Shown here: positions 51,900 to 63,004 of the stretch, in pieces
Layout: each line of letters starts with the position of its first letter
Numbering within the stretch: position 1 is the first letter of the stretch
NCBI RefSeq assembly: GCF_046025915.1
Contig: NZ_JAQQFR010000003.1
Coordinates: 372,001 to 436,000 of the forward strand
Source of the DNA: Herbaspirillum rhizosphaerae_A
GTDB taxonomy: Bacteria; Pseudomonadota; Gammaproteobacteria; Burkholderiales; Burkholderiaceae_D
Length of the DNA: 64,000 bases
Direction: 5' to 3'
Made by a program: the position numbers and the translations under genes
Notes under the pieces: generated by a model
Told to the model about the DNA's origin: nothing
The model's input: the letters and a program-made list of their open reading frames with translations, nothing else
Database searches by the model: none

Positions 51900-54272
51900 T
51901 TATTGCACCGCGACGGCGGCCTTCACCGCATCAATCGCATCCAGAATCGCCTCGCTGGTCGCTGGTGCGCGCAGCGGCGGATTAATGTGATGTTCGCCCA
52001 CCGCCGACACCGCATCCCGGATCGCCAGGAACACCGAGAACGGCAGCAGCAGCGGTGGTTCGCCGGTCGCCTTGGAGCGGTGGATGGTGTCCGAGACGTT
52101 GCTGTTCTTGAACAAGTGCGTACGGAAATCCGTCGGGCAATCCGACACCGCCGGAATCTTGTACGTCGATGGCGCATGCGTCATCAACTTGCCGTCCTTG
52201 TTCCACCACAATTCTTCCGTGGTCAGCCAACCCATTCCCTGAATGAAGCCGCCTTCGACCTGACCGACGTCGATGGCCGGGTTGAGGCTCTCGCCTGCGT
52301 CATACAGTGAGTCTGCACGGATCAGGCGCCACTCGCCGGTCAGCGTGTCGATCACGACCTCAGCGACTGCCGCGCCGTAAGCGAAGTAGAAGAACGGATG
52401 GCCGTTCATGGTCTTGGAATTCCAATGCACCTTTGGTGTCGAGTAGAAGCCGTCCGACCACAATTGCACGCGCTTCAGATACGCCTGCATCACCAGTTCT
52501 TCAAAGGTCACGGACTGGGCACCGGTCGTCACCATGCCGTCGGCAAAGCGTACTTCGCTGACATCGGTGTTGAAGCGTTCGGCCGCGACCTGCGCCAGGC
52601 GTGCGCGGATTTGCAAGGCCGCATCCTGCGCCGCCTTGCCGTTCAGATCGCTGCCGGTCGAGGCGGCGGTGGCTGAAGTATTGGCGATCTTGCTGGTATC
52701 GGTGGCAGTGCAGCGCACCTGATCCAGCGGCAGGCCGAGGGCGTTGGCGACGACTTGCGCCACCTTGGTGTTCAGGCCCTGGCCCATTTCCGTACCGCCG
52801 TGATTGACCAGCACCGAGCCGTCGGTATAGACGTGCACCAACGAACCGGCCTGGTTCAGATGCGGCACGTTGAACGAGATGCCGAACTTCACCGGCGTCA
52901 GCGCCAGACCGCGCTTGAGGATGGTGTTCTCGGCGTTGAAGGTGTTGATGGCCTTGCGGCGTTCCTGATACTCGCTGGTGCGTTCAAGCTCGCTGACCAG
53001 CGCCTGGATCACGTTGTCCTCAACGTGTTGGCCGTAATGCGTAACATTGCGCGCATCCGGACCTGTCGCATCGCTGCTGCCGTAGAAATTGGCGCGGCGC
53101 ACTTCCAGCGCATCCTTGCCGAGATTGCGGGCGATTTCGTCGATGATGTATTCGATGGCGATCGCGCCTTGCGGGCCGCCGAAGCCGCGGAAGGCAGTGT
53201 TCGATTGCGTGTTGGTCTTGCCGCACATGGCGTGGATTTCCACGTCAGAGAGATAGTAGGCATTGTCGAAGTGGCACACGGCGCGTGTTGCGACCGGGCC
53301 CGACAAGTCTGCCGAGAAACCGGCGCGCGAGATCATGTCGATCTTCGCGGCAACGATGCGGCCATTGTCGTCGTAGCCGATTTCGTAATCGTAGGCAAAG
53401 CAGTGGCGCTTGCCGGTGACGATCATGTCGTCGTCGCGGTCGGCGCGCAGCTTGACCGGACGGCGCAGGCGCACCGCAGCGACTGCCGCAGCGCAAGCCC
53501 ACAAGGCCGATTGCGATTCCTTGCCGCCGAAACCACCGCCCATGCGGCGGCATTCGACCAGCACGTCATGCGAGGCGACGTGCAGCACGTGGGCGATGTG
53601 ATGCTGCATTTCGCTCGGATGTTGCGTCGAGCAATACACATGCATGCCACGGCCTTCCTTGGGGATCGCGTAAGAGATCTGGCCTTCCAGATAAAACTGT
53701 TCCTGCCCGCCAACGTCGAACTGACCCTTTAGCTTGTGCGGTGCCTTGTCGAAGGCCTCAGCCGGATTACCGCGCGACAGGTGCATTGGCGGCAGAACAT
53801 AGGATTCGGCTTCGTGCGCAGCACGCGGCGTCAGGATGGACGGCAGTTCTTCGTAATCGATCACAGCCTGGCGCGCAGCGCGGCGGGCATTGTCGTGGCT
53901 GTCGGCGACAACCACAAAGATCGGCTGGCCGACGTATTGCACCAGGCCATCGGCCAGTACCGGATCGTCCTTGATGATGGCGCCGCATTGGTTTTCACCG
54001 GGGATATCGTCAGCGGTATACACCGCAACGACGCCGGCGGATGCCTTGACCTTGCTCAGATCGATAGCACGCATTTTTGCGTGCGCCTTGGTCGACAGAC
54101 CGAGTGCAGCGTGCAGCGTGCCTTGCAACTCGACGATGTCGTCGGTGTAGGTGGCTTCGCCGGTCACGTGCAGGATGGCGGATTCGTGCGGATGCGGTTT
54201 GCCGACTTCGGTCCAGGCGGACAAGGTTTGCGGATTCTTGATGGACATGAATTCTTCAGTTTGCTTGTTCAT
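51900..54272 (-). CDS. xdhB: Xanthine dehydrogenase, molybdopterin-binding subunit
   Basis: 790 residues. It hydroxylates hypoxanthine and xanthine to urate at the Mo centre. The N-terminal small domain (HESAILHVTGEATYTDD, about 28-45) is followed by MPT-binding blocks: RRMGGGFGGKESQ (about 245), FRGFGGPQG, GGTEMGQGLNTKVAQV and the catalytic-Glu region VEGGFIQGMGWLTTEEL. AAGGAAA lies close before the ATG. Only 12 bp separate it from xdhA, so the two subunits are co-translated. Confidence 0.95.
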   Translation of the reverse strand: MNKQTEEFMSIKNPQTLSAWTEVGKPHPHESAILHVTGEATYTDDIVELQGTLHAALGLSTKAHAKMRAIDLSKVKASAGVVAVYTADDIPGENQCGAIIKDDPVLADGLVQYVGQPIFVVVADSHDNARRAARQAVIDYEELPSILTPRAAHEAESYVLPPMHLSRGNPAEAFDKAPHKLKGQFDVGGQEQFYLEGQISYAIPKEGRGMHVYCSTQHPSEMQHHIAHVLHVASHDVLVECRRMGGGFGGKESQSALWACAAAVAAVRLRRPVKLRADRDDDMIVTGKRHCFAYDYEIGYDDNGRIVAAKIDMISRAGFSADLSGPVATRAVCHFDNAYYLSDVEIHAMCGKTNTQSNTAFRGFGGPQGAIAIEYIIDEIARNLGKDALEVRRANFYGSSDATGPDARNVTHYGQHVEDNVIQALVSELERTSEYQERRKAINTFNAENTILKRGLALTPVKFGISFNVPHLNQAGSLVHVYTDGSVLVNHGGTEMGQGLNTKVAQVVANALGLPLDQVRCTATDTSKIANTSATAASTGSDLNGKAAQDAALQIRARLAQVAAERFNTDVSEVRFADGMVTTGAQSVTFEELVMQAYLKRVQLWSDGFYSTPKVHWNSKTMNGHPFFYFAYGAAVAEVVIDTLTGEWRLIRADSLYDAGESLNPAIDVGQVEGGFIQGMGWLTTEELWWNKDGKLMTHAPSTYKIPAVSDCPTDFRTHLFKNSNVSDTIHRSKATGEPPLLLPFSVFLAIRDAVSAVGEHHINPPLRAPATSEAILDAIDAVKAAVAVQ

Positions 54273-54284
54273 TACGTTTCCTTC

Positions 54285-55817
54285 CTAAGCAATCTGTGGG
54301 GCAGTGGCAGAGGTAGCGGCAGCAGCGGCAGAAGCTGCAGCCGCATTCTTGCCGTGCACAAACGCGCTCACGGAAGCCGCCTGCAACGGCGCATCGGCGC
54401 GCGTTTCCAGCCAATAGCGATACAGCAGGTTCTGTGCCGTCTTCATACGATACGCCGAAGAGGCGCGCATGTCAGAAAGCGGTGCGTAATCTTGCGCCAG
54501 CGCAAGCATTGCCGCTTTGACATTGGCCTCACTCCATTCTTTGCCGTTTAGTTCGGCCTCGGCCAGTGCAGCACGCTTCGGTGTTGCCGCCATGCCGCCA
54601 AAGGCGATGCGGGCATCCTCCACCTTGCCACCATTAAGACGGAAAGCAAACGACGCGCAGACCGCCGAAATATCCTGGTCGAAACGCTTCGACAGCTTGT
54701 ACACGCGGAAAGCCACATCCTTGCGTGGCAGCGGCACGCGCACGCCTTGCACGAACTCGTTCGGCAGAATCGCCGACTTCTGATATGCGATATAGAAATC
54801 TTCGAGTGGCATGATGCGCTGGCCGTCGACGCCGTACAGCATGATCTCGGTGCCGAGAGCGATCAGCCACGGCATCGAGTCGCCGATCGGCGAACCGTTG
54901 GCGACGTTGCCGCCCAGCGTGCCGGAATTGCGCACCGGCAGCGAGGCAAAACGTTGCCACAGTTCGGTCAGTTCTTGCGGATAGTGTTCGGTCAGCGCGC
55001 CGTAGGCTTTTTCCAGCGTGACGCCGGCACCGATTTCCAGCCAGCCGTCCTTGTTGACGATGTGACGCAGTTCTTCCACCTGGCCGATGTAGATGATGTC
55101 GCCCAGATCGCGCATGTGCTTGGTCACCCACAGACCAACGTCGGTCGAGCCGGCGAGGATGCGCGCCTTCGGCAGTTCGCTGCGCAGCGTCGCCAGTTGC
55201 GCCAGCGTACGCGGTGCGTGGAAAGTCTGGCCGGCGTGCGTGACGGACAGCGGTTCCTCACGCTGGATGGCGCGCAAGGCGTCCATCACCGGCGCACGGT
55301 CGAAGCTCACTTTTGGCAATTCGCCCATGCGGCGTGCCGCATCGATGATGGGACGATAGCCGGTGCAGCGACACAGGTTGCCGGACAGCGCATCGTCGAT
55401 TTCGCGCGAAGTCGGCGTGACGTTGTCTTGTTCATGCTTGAGGTACAGGCCCCACAGCGACATCACGAAGCCGGGCGTGCAGAAGCCGCATTGCGAGCCG
55501 TGGCACTCGACCATCGCCTGCTGGGCAGGGTGCAGGCAACCGTCGCTTTGCTTCAGGTCTTCCACAGTGAACAACGCCTTGCCGTCGAGCGTCGGCACGA
55601 ACTGAATGCAGGAGTTGACCGTTTTCAGTTCCAGTTCGTTGCCGCGCAGTTCACCCACGACTACCGTACAGGCGCCGCAGTCGCCTTCCGCGCAACCCTC
55701 TTTGGTGCCGGTGCAATGCAGGTCTTCGCGCAAATGCTGCAAAACGGTGCGGGTATTGGGCAGTCCATCGACTTGATGGGTCTCACCGCGGAAATAGAAG
55801 CGAATCGGTTCTGACAT
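54285..55817 (-). CDS. xdhA: Xanthine dehydrogenase, FeS/FAD subunit
   Basis: 510 residues. The plant-type [2Fe-2S] cluster motif is CTGTKEGCAEGDCGACTVV, the second cluster uses GSQCGFCTPGFVMS and NLCRCTGYRPI. The FAD domain (about 185-360) shows ILAGSTDVGLWVTK and LGGNVANGSPIGDSMP, followed by the CO-dehydrogenase flavoprotein C-terminal domain. Electrons from the Mo site in XdhB pass to NAD+. The start MSEPIRFYFRGETHQVDG is preferred over a 19-residue upstream extension. The tail is Ala-rich low complexity. Confidence 0.95.
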   Translation of the reverse strand: MSEPIRFYFRGETHQVDGLPNTRTVLQHLREDLHCTGTKEGCAEGDCGACTVVVGELRGNELELKTVNSCIQFVPTLDGKALFTVEDLKQSDGCLHPAQQAMVECHGSQCGFCTPGFVMSLWGLYLKHEQDNVTPTSREIDDALSGNLCRCTGYRPIIDAARRMGELPKVSFDRAPVMDALRAIQREEPLSVTHAGQTFHAPRTLAQLATLRSELPKARILAGSTDVGLWVTKHMRDLGDIIYIGQVEELRHIVNKDGWLEIGAGVTLEKAYGALTEHYPQELTELWQRFASLPVRNSGTLGGNVANGSPIGDSMPWLIALGTEIMLYGVDGQRIMPLEDFYIAYQKSAILPNEFVQGVRVPLPRKDVAFRVYKLSKRFDQDISAVCASFAFRLNGGKVEDARIAFGGMAATPKRAALAEAELNGKEWSEANVKAAMLALAQDYAPLSDMRASSAYRMKTAQNLLYRYWLETRADAPLQAASVSAFVHGKNAAAASAAAAATSATAPQIA

Positions 55818-56036
55818 GGTGTGCTTTGCTATAAAAAATTGGCTATCGATTACTGACTGTTTACCGTGATTCAAGATCTGTGCCGGGACCTTTTAGAGAG
55901 AAGACTTATTTGCTGCCGCCGATTGTTGCGACAGATTGTTGAAGCTTTCTCTTTGAAAAATCCTTGTTGCCTTTCTTGCCAGCAGCATCTGCCCGAGGAC
56001 GGATGCTGCTGTCTTACTACTTATCTTTACCTTCCA

Positions 56037-57335
56037 TCAGCCGCCGAGATACACCATTTTGAACAGGAAGATTGCTGCGATCACCCAGATCACCGCCGAT
56101 ACGTCCTTGACGCGGCCGGTCAGCAATTTCAGTGCGGCATAGCTGATGAAGCCCAGCGCCAGACCGTTGGCGATCGAATACGTGAACGGCATCACCAGTG
56201 CAGTGATGACGGCAGGCACGCATTCCGTCGTGTCGTTCCAATCGATGTCAGCCAGTTCGCGCAGCATCAGGCAAGCTACGAAGAACAATGCCGGCGCCGT
56301 CGCATAAGCCGGTACCACGCCCGCCAATGGCGCAATGAACAGTGCCAGCAGGAACAGTACGGCGACAGCCACCGCAGTCAGGCCGGTACGTCCGCCTGCT
56401 TGCACGCCGGCTGCACTTTCAATATAGGCAGTGGTGCTCGATGTGCCAAGCAGCGAACCGGCAACAATCGCGCCGCTGTCAGCCAGCAAAGCCTTGTTGA
56501 TGCGTTCGATCTTGCCGTTCTTCACCAGACCGGCGCGTTGCGCCACACCCATCAGCGTGCCGGTGGCGTCAAACAATTCCACCAGGAAGAACACCAGCAC
56601 CACGTTCAGCAGACCCATCGAGATCGCACCCTTCAGATCCAGCTGGAACAGCGTCGGCGAGACCGATGGCGGGATGGAGAACACACCGTTAAAGTGATTG
56701 CCGCCGAAGATGAAGCTCAGCACCGTCACGCTCAGGATGCCGATCAGCAGCGCGCCACGCACCTTCAGCTGATCCAGTGCAACGATGACCAGAAAGCCGA
56801 TGATGGCCAGTACCGGCGCAGCCTCATGCAGATTACCCATGGTGACGAAAGTGGCAGGGCTGGCGGCCACGATGCCGGCGTTCTTGAGCGAGATCAGCGC
56901 GAGGAAAAGTCCTATCCCCGCCGGTATCGCCGTACGCAATGAATGCGGAATGGCGTTGATGATCAGCTCACGGATACGGAACAGGCTCACCAGCAGGAAC
57001 AGGCAGCCCGAGATAAACACCGCACCCAGCGCAGCTTGCCACGGAAAGCCCATGCCCTTGACGACGGCATAGGCAAAGTAGGCATTCAACCCCATGCCCG
57101 GCGCGAGGCCGATCGGGTAGTTGGCGTACAGGCCCATGATCAGTGTGCCGATTGCCGCCGCCACACAGGTGGCGACGAAGACGGAATCTTTTGGCATACC
57201 CGCATCCCCGAGAATGGATGGGTTGACGAAGATGATGTATGCCATCGTCAGGAAGGTCGTGAGACCGGCCAGCAACTCGGTACGGACGGTCGTGCCGTTG
57301 TCGCTCAATTTGAAATAGTTATCTAGAAAAGTCAT
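56037..57335 (-). CDS. NCS2 purine permease (AzgA/GhxP-like adenine/guanine/hypoxanthine transporter)
   Basis: 432 residues, about 13-14 transmembrane helices. The opening NGTTVRTELLAGLTTFLTMAYIIFVNPSIL and NYPIGLAPGMGLNAYFAY are diagnostic of the AzgA branch of NCS2. GTSSTTAYIESAAGVQAGGR supplies the substrate and proton-coupling helix. It probably imports guanine/hypoxanthine or adenine with protons. It lies upstream of xdhA-xdhB-xdhC-guaD on the same strand (219-bp gap), consistent with purine uptake and breakdown. GGAGA precedes the ATG. Confidence 0.9.
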   Translation of the reverse strand: MTFLDNYFKLSDNGTTVRTELLAGLTTFLTMAYIIFVNPSILGDAGMPKDSVFVATCVAAAIGTLIMGLYANYPIGLAPGMGLNAYFAYAVVKGMGFPWQAALGAVFISGCLFLLVSLFRIRELIINAIPHSLRTAIPAGIGLFLALISLKNAGIVAASPATFVTMGNLHEAAPVLAIIGFLVIVALDQLKVRGALLIGILSVTVLSFIFGGNHFNGVFSIPPSVSPTLFQLDLKGAISMGLLNVVLVFFLVELFDATGTLMGVAQRAGLVKNGKIERINKALLADSGAIVAGSLLGTSSTTAYIESAAGVQAGGRTGLTAVAVAVLFLLALFIAPLAGVVPAYATAPALFFVACLMLRELADIDWNDTTECVPAVITALVMPFTYSIANGLALGFISYAALKLLTGRVKDVSAVIWVIAAIFLFKMVYLGG

Positions 57336-57699
57336 GAGAATTGTCTCCGTTTACGCAGTGTGTACAGTGCGCGATTCTTTTTTATACGCCAGAAAACTTG
57401 CAGATTTCTCAGGTCCGCAAAAAATGGGCGTTCTGATTTGCATCTTGTTTTGTGCCGCTTCCCAGTCCTGATGACAGGCACGGAAACCGGCTGTGAGCAG
57501 ATTGATTGCAGCGTATGTAATGTCGTTGAAATATTTGGTGAAAAAGTAAGGCATAGGGAATATCAACTATAAGGTTACGGGTATATGTTCATACGTTAAT
57601 AGAATAATGACGATTTGCCATCATTCCAATCGTTGAATTCCTGATCGGAATGTATCGAATCACTATAAATCGCGAAATTAAGCTGTGCCAACGCGGTGT
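57336..57699. promoter_or_regulatory. 364-bp region upstream of the purine permease, with a possible small upstream ORF
   Basis: A+T-rich and non-coding by the usual criteria; it must carry the permease promoter and the 3' end of the LysR gene. On the minus strand 57351-57554 forms a 67-residue frame (MPYFFTKYFNDITYAAINLL onward) ending 15 bp before the permease ATG. It matches no family I know and may be chance or a leader ORF. No purine riboswitch-like structure was recognised. Confidence 0.35.
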
Positions 57700-58608
57700 T
57701 TAACCCTTGGTCCAGTAATCCGGCTGCGAATAGACCTCCTTCAGGTAATCGATGAAAAAGCGCGTCTTCGCCGGCAGATGCCGTTGTTGCGGATACACAG
57801 CCATGATGTCGTAATGGGGCAGGGCGTACTCGTCCAGCACCGTGATCAGCTCACCCGAGGCCAGCTGCGCCTGGATCTCCCAGGTGGAGCGCCATGCCAG
57901 CCCAAGTCCTTCGCTAGCCCAGCGATGCAGCAGCTCGCCGTCGTTGCAATCCAGATTGCCTTGCGCGCGGATGATCACCGGCTTGCCGCCTTGCTGAAAA
58001 TACCAGCCGCGCTGCTGCCCGCCCTGCAGGTTGAAGGCCAGGCAATTGTGATCGGCCAGGTCGTCCAGCGTCTTGGGGATGCCGTTGCGGTGCAGATACT
58101 CCGGCGCGGCGCACACCACGCGGCGGTTGCTGGCCAGTTTCACTGCCACGAAACTCGGCTCGATCGCGCCGCCGATGCGGATGCCCAGGTCATAACCTTC
58201 GCGCACCAGATCCACCACGCGGTCAGTCAGGTTGAACGAGATCTGCACCTCCGGATGATGTGCAAGAAAAGCCGGCGCATGCGGCGCCACATGCAGCCTT
58301 CCATAGGCCGCCGGCGTCGAGACCACCAGATGGCCGGTGGCCTTGTGACGGCCTTCGGCAATGCTCTTTTCCGCCACCTCGATATCGCCCAGCAGCTTGC
58401 GGCAATGATCGAGGAAGACGCTGCCTTGTTCCGTCAGCGTCAAGTGCCGCGTGGTGCGATGCATGAGCTTGGTGCCGAGGCGTTTTTCCAGGGCGTCGAT
58501 GCGTCGGCCCAGCATCACGGGGGTGATGTTTTCTTCCAGCGCCGCTGCGGCGAGGCTGCCTTTTTCGACGACCGAGACAAAAGCTTCGATCTGTTTGAGT
58601 TTGTCCAC
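57700..58608 (-). CDS. LysR family transcriptional regulator
   Basis: 302 residues. The N-terminal winged helix-turn-helix (1-60; QIEAFVSVVEKGSLAAAALE, then MLGRRIDALEKRLGTKLMHR) is followed by the substrate-binding domain. The sequence pattern (RRIDALEKRLG, RTTRHLTLTEQG, GLGLAWRSTWEIQ) is that of the large CrgA/DmlR-like branch. It is divergent from gcl (172-bp gap), so it probably controls gcl-hyi-glxR and itself; the inducer may be glyoxylate, glycolate or a related acid, which is inference. Confidence 0.9.
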   Translation of the reverse strand: MDKLKQIEAFVSVVEKGSLAAAALEENITPVMLGRRIDALEKRLGTKLMHRTTRHLTLTEQGSVFLDHCRKLLGDIEVAEKSIAEGRHKATGHLVVSTPAAYGRLHVAPHAPAFLAHHPEVQISFNLTDRVVDLVREGYDLGIRIGGAIEPSFVAVKLASNRRVVCAAPEYLHRNGIPKTLDDLADHNCLAFNLQGGQQRGWYFQQGGKPVIIRAQGNLDCNDGELLHRWASEGLGLAWRSTWEIQAQLASGELITVLDEYALPHYDIMAVYPQQRHLPAKTRFFIDYLKEVYSQPDYWTKG

Positions 58609-58780
58609 AAAACCTCCTTATTCGATACTTTTTATATATTTCCATATTTTTAGTACGGAATAAACAGATATTTAGTCTTCTTATCAAACAATATTGTTGG
58701 TTATAGGATGCATCTCACTGGTCGAGGGGCATCGCTGTTTGCTTCCCGGCGTATTAGACATTGCACACCAAGGAGGCAAC
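58609..58780. promoter_or_regulatory. LysR-gcl divergent control region
   Basis: Strongly A+T-rich. A perfect 12-bp palindrome AACAATATTGTT lies at 58687-58698. A wider imperfect dyad TTCGATACT (58621-58629) with AGTACGGAA (58652-58660) matches at 7 of 9 positions. Both are candidate LysR sites. AAGGAGG just before the gcl ATG is a near-perfect ribosome-binding site. Confidence 0.5.
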
Positions 58781-60568
<1,788 letters not shown>

Positions 60569-60654
60569 GTTTTATCAGCGTAAGAAACAAGCAGCAAAGC
60601 AGCAGTAAGGAAGATCGCCAGAGGAGACAACGACGGAGGAATTTCATCACTTCT

Positions 60655-60690
60655 CCGTCGTCCCGGCGAACGCCGGGATCCAGCGTCGTC
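60655..60690. repeat. Short palindromic intergenic repeat, copy 2
   Basis: CGTCGTCCCGGCGAACGCCG then GGATCCAGCG: CCCGGCG-AA-CGCCGGG hairpin (60662-60677). Confidence 0.75.
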
Positions 60691-60805
60691 AGTGCATCGA
60701 CAGCGTTAGGAATGAGCGGAAACGACAGCGGAAAACTAAACCCGTTTGCCGACACATGTTGCACTGTGCCGAGCCAACAACCGCCGTCGACATTGCAGTA
60801 AGCCA

Positions 60806-60835
60806 CTGGGTCCCAGCGTTCGCTGGGACGACGGT
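60806..60835. repeat. Short palindromic intergenic repeat, copy 3 (inverted)
   Basis: CTGGGTCCCAGCGTTCGCTG then GGACGACGG: CCCAGCG-TT-CGCTGGG hairpin, opposite orientation to copy 2. Confidence 0.75.
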
Positions 60836-60886
60836 GGTGTGTTTGACGATGCATTAACAAGCACCACGACCACCAAGGACACACAC

Positions 60887-61666
60887 ATGACCAAACTCGC
60901 CGCCAACCTGACCATGCTCTTCACCGAGCTGCCGTTTCTGGAGCGTTTCCGCGCTGCTGCGCAAGCCAATTTCAAGGCCGTGGAATTCCTGTTCCCGTAC
61001 GCCTTCGAACCGGCGCAGATCGCTGAGCAACTGCGCAAGAACGAACTCGAACTGGTCTTGCACAATCTGCCGGCAGGCAACTGGGAAGCCGGTGAGCGCG
61101 GCATCGCCTGTCATCCTGACCGCGTCAATGAATTCCGCCAGGGTGTCGACGACGCGATCCGCTATGCCAAGGTACTCGGCGTCAAGCAACTGAACTGCCT
61201 GGTCGGCATCCAGCCGCAAGGCGTCAGCGCCGCTGCTGCACGCGAAACCCTGGTCGCCAATCTCAAGTTCGCCGCCGACAAGCTGCAAGCCGAAGGCATC
61301 GTCTTGCTGATCGAACCGATCAACTATTTCGACATCCCCGGCTTCTTCCTCAACACCACCAAGCAGGCGGCGGAACTGATCGCCGCGACCGGTTCCAACA
61401 ACCTGTTCATCCAGTACGACATCTATCACATGCAACGCATGGAAGGCGAACTGGCCAACACCATCAAGGCCAATCTTTCGCTGATCCGCCATGTGCAGCT
61501 GGCCGACAACCCAGGCCGTTTCGAACCGGGTACGGGCGAGATCAATTACCGCTTCCTGTTCAAGTACCTCGACGAGATCGGCTATCCAGGCTGGATCGGC
61601 TGTGAGTACAAGCCGAAGGCCGGCACGGTTGAAGGACTCGGCTGGCGTGCAGCACACGGCCTGTAA
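60887..61666 (+). CDS. hyi: Hydroxypyruvate isomerase
   Basis: 259 residues, AP-endonuclease-2-like TIM barrel that interconverts tartronate semialdehyde and hydroxypyruvate. Family blocks are ANLTMLFTELPFLERFRAA, VEFLFPYAFEPAQIAEQL, VLHNLPAGNWEAGERGIA, LLIEPINYFDIPGFFL (metal Glu), QYDIYHMQRMEG and IGCEYKPKAGTVEGL. The ATG at 60887 has AAGGA 8 nt upstream; a longer upstream frame is rejected because it reads through the repeat. Confidence 0.95.
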   Translation: MTKLAANLTMLFTELPFLERFRAAAQANFKAVEFLFPYAFEPAQIAEQLRKNELELVLHNLPAGNWEAGERGIACHPDRVNEFRQGVDDAIRYAKVLGVKQLNCLVGIQPQGVSAAAARETLVANLKFAADKLQAEGIVLLIEPINYFDIPGFFLNTTKQAAELIAATGSNNLFIQYDIYHMQRMEGELANTIKANLSLIRHVQLADNPGRFEPGTGEINYRFLFKYLDEIGYPGWIGCEYKPKAGTVEGLGWRAAHGL

Positions 61667-61725
61667 GTCGGCCTGTAACTCGGGCTGGAAGCGAATTCAT
61701 TTATTTATCTTAGAGGAGACACATC

Positions 61726-62613
61726 ATGGCAAAAGTCGGATTCATCGGATTAGGCATCATGGGTTCGCCCATGGCGGACAACCTGCAAAAGGGCGGCCAC
61801 AAGCTCTACCTGCATGATCAAAAAAATCCACCGGCAGCATTGCTCGAAGGCGGTGCCACCGTCTGTACATCGGGTGCAGAAGTCGCCAAGCGCGCCGACA
61901 TCATCATCGTGATGGTGCCGGACACCCCGCACGTTGAAGCGGTGTTGTTCAGCAAAGGCGGCGTCGCCGAAGGCCTGACTGCCGGCAAGATCGTGGTCGA
62001 CATGAGCTCGATCTCCCCAATCGCCACCAAGGGCTTCGCGCAAAAGATCAACGCACTGGGTTGCGAATACCTGGACGCACCGGTGTCCGGCGGCGAAGTC
62101 GGCGCCAAGGCTGCGTCACTGACCATCATGGTGGGTGGTAACGAGTCTGCGTTCAACGACGTCAAGCCGCTGTTTGAACTGATGGGCAAAAACATCACGC
62201 TGGTTGGCGGCAATGGCGACGGCCAGACCACCAAGGTGGCGAACCAGATCATCGTCGCGCTGAATATTCAGGCGGTTGCTGAAGCTTTGTTGTTTGCTTC
62301 CAAGGCAGGTGCGGATCCTGCGCGCGTGCGTCAGGCGCTGATGGGCGGGTTTGCTTCGTCGCGCATTCTGGAAGTGCATGGCGAGCGCATGGTCAAGCGT
62401 ACCTTCAATCCTGGTTTCCGCATTGAGCTGCATCAGAAGGATTTGAATCTGGCTTTGCAGGGGGCTAAGGCTTTGGGGGTCAGCTTGCCTAACACGGCGA
62501 TGGCGCAGGAGTTGATGAATGCTTGTGCGGCCAATGGGATGAGTGGGTTGGATCACTCGGCGTTGTGCCGGGCGATTGAGTTGATGTCGAATCATGAGAT
62601 TGCCAAGGGCTAA
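61726..62613 (+). CDS. glxR: Tartronate semialdehyde reductase (2-hydroxy-3-oxopropionate reductase)
   Basis: 295 residues, beta-hydroxyacid dehydrogenase family; reduces tartronate semialdehyde to D-glycerate. The NAD(P)-binding GFIGLGIMGSPMADNLQKGG is at the N-terminus, the substrate motif DAPVSGGEVGAKAASLTIM near 120, and the catalytic Lys in QTTKVANQIIVALN near 170. GAGGAGA lies just before the ATG. Codon third positions change from C/G-rich to markedly G/T-rich in the last 100 codons. Confidence 0.96.
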   Translation: MAKVGFIGLGIMGSPMADNLQKGGHKLYLHDQKNPPAALLEGGATVCTSGAEVAKRADIIIVMVPDTPHVEAVLFSKGGVAEGLTAGKIVVDMSSISPIATKGFAQKINALGCEYLDAPVSGGEVGAKAASLTIMVGGNESAFNDVKPLFELMGKNITLVGGNGDGQTTKVANQIIVALNIQAVAEALLFASKAGADPARVRQALMGGFASSRILEVHGERMVKRTFNPGFRIELHQKDLNLALQGAKALGVSLPNTAMAQELMNACAANGMSGLDHSALCRAIELMSNHEIAKG

Positions 62614-62652
62614 GGTTTAGTCTGCGGTCGTCTGTAGCTGATTCTTTTTGCT

Positions 62653-62869
62653 CTTCGGACGAACAAGCCGGGGGCGGCCCGGCAGCCGCTCACTTTCTTT
62701 GCTTCGCCAAAGAAAGTAAGCAAAGAAAGGCGACCGCTGGGTCGTAGCCCCTTCGGGGTTCCCGGCGCCAGCGGGTGAAAATCGGGAAGGGAAAACAACT
62801 CGCTGCGCTCAGACATTTTTCCCTTCTTTTTCCGATTTTCACCCGCTGACACCGGCTACTCTCAAGCGG
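62653..62869 (+). repeat. Long inverted repeat, left arm
   Basis: Begins CTTCGGACGAACAAGCCGGG, contains the CTTTCTTTG-CTTCG-CCAAAGAAAG hairpin, GCGACCGCTGGGTCGTAGCC and CTCAGACATTTTTCCCTTCT, and ends CTACTCTCAAGCGG. The right arm repeats all of this in reverse complement with scattered mismatches. Confidence 0.88.
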
Positions 62870-62940
62870 ACTTCGAGACGGGCTCGCTGCGCATCGCCAG
62901 GGGAGGGAGCGTGGTGGGAAATAGTTGGTCTCTTTTGCTT

Positions 62941-62974
62941 TGTCGTTCCAACGAAAGTTGGAACCCAGCGTCGT
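62941..62974. repeat. Short palindromic intergenic repeat, copy 4
   Basis: GTCGTTCCAACGAAAGTTGG then AACCCAGCG: TCCAAC-GAAA-GTTGGA hairpin. Confidence 0.7.
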
Positions 62975-63004
62975 GAAGACGATTGAGTGATGCGCTGACG
63001 CTAG

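Larger units (their letters stand above)
60569..60886. other. 318-bp gcl-hyi gap with paired palindromic repeats
   Basis: No gene is present. It holds two copies of the short palindromic repeat in opposite orientation (60655-60690 and 60806-60835), between which lies about 115 bp of unremarkable sequence. Long for an intra-operon gap, so the repeats were probably inserted into an ancestral gcl-hyi junction. Confidence 0.6.

Noticed and set aside
57336..57699. Purine riboswitch upstream of the permease
   Set aside because: The conserved junction and loop-loop elements of the purine aptamer could not be found on the minus strand.
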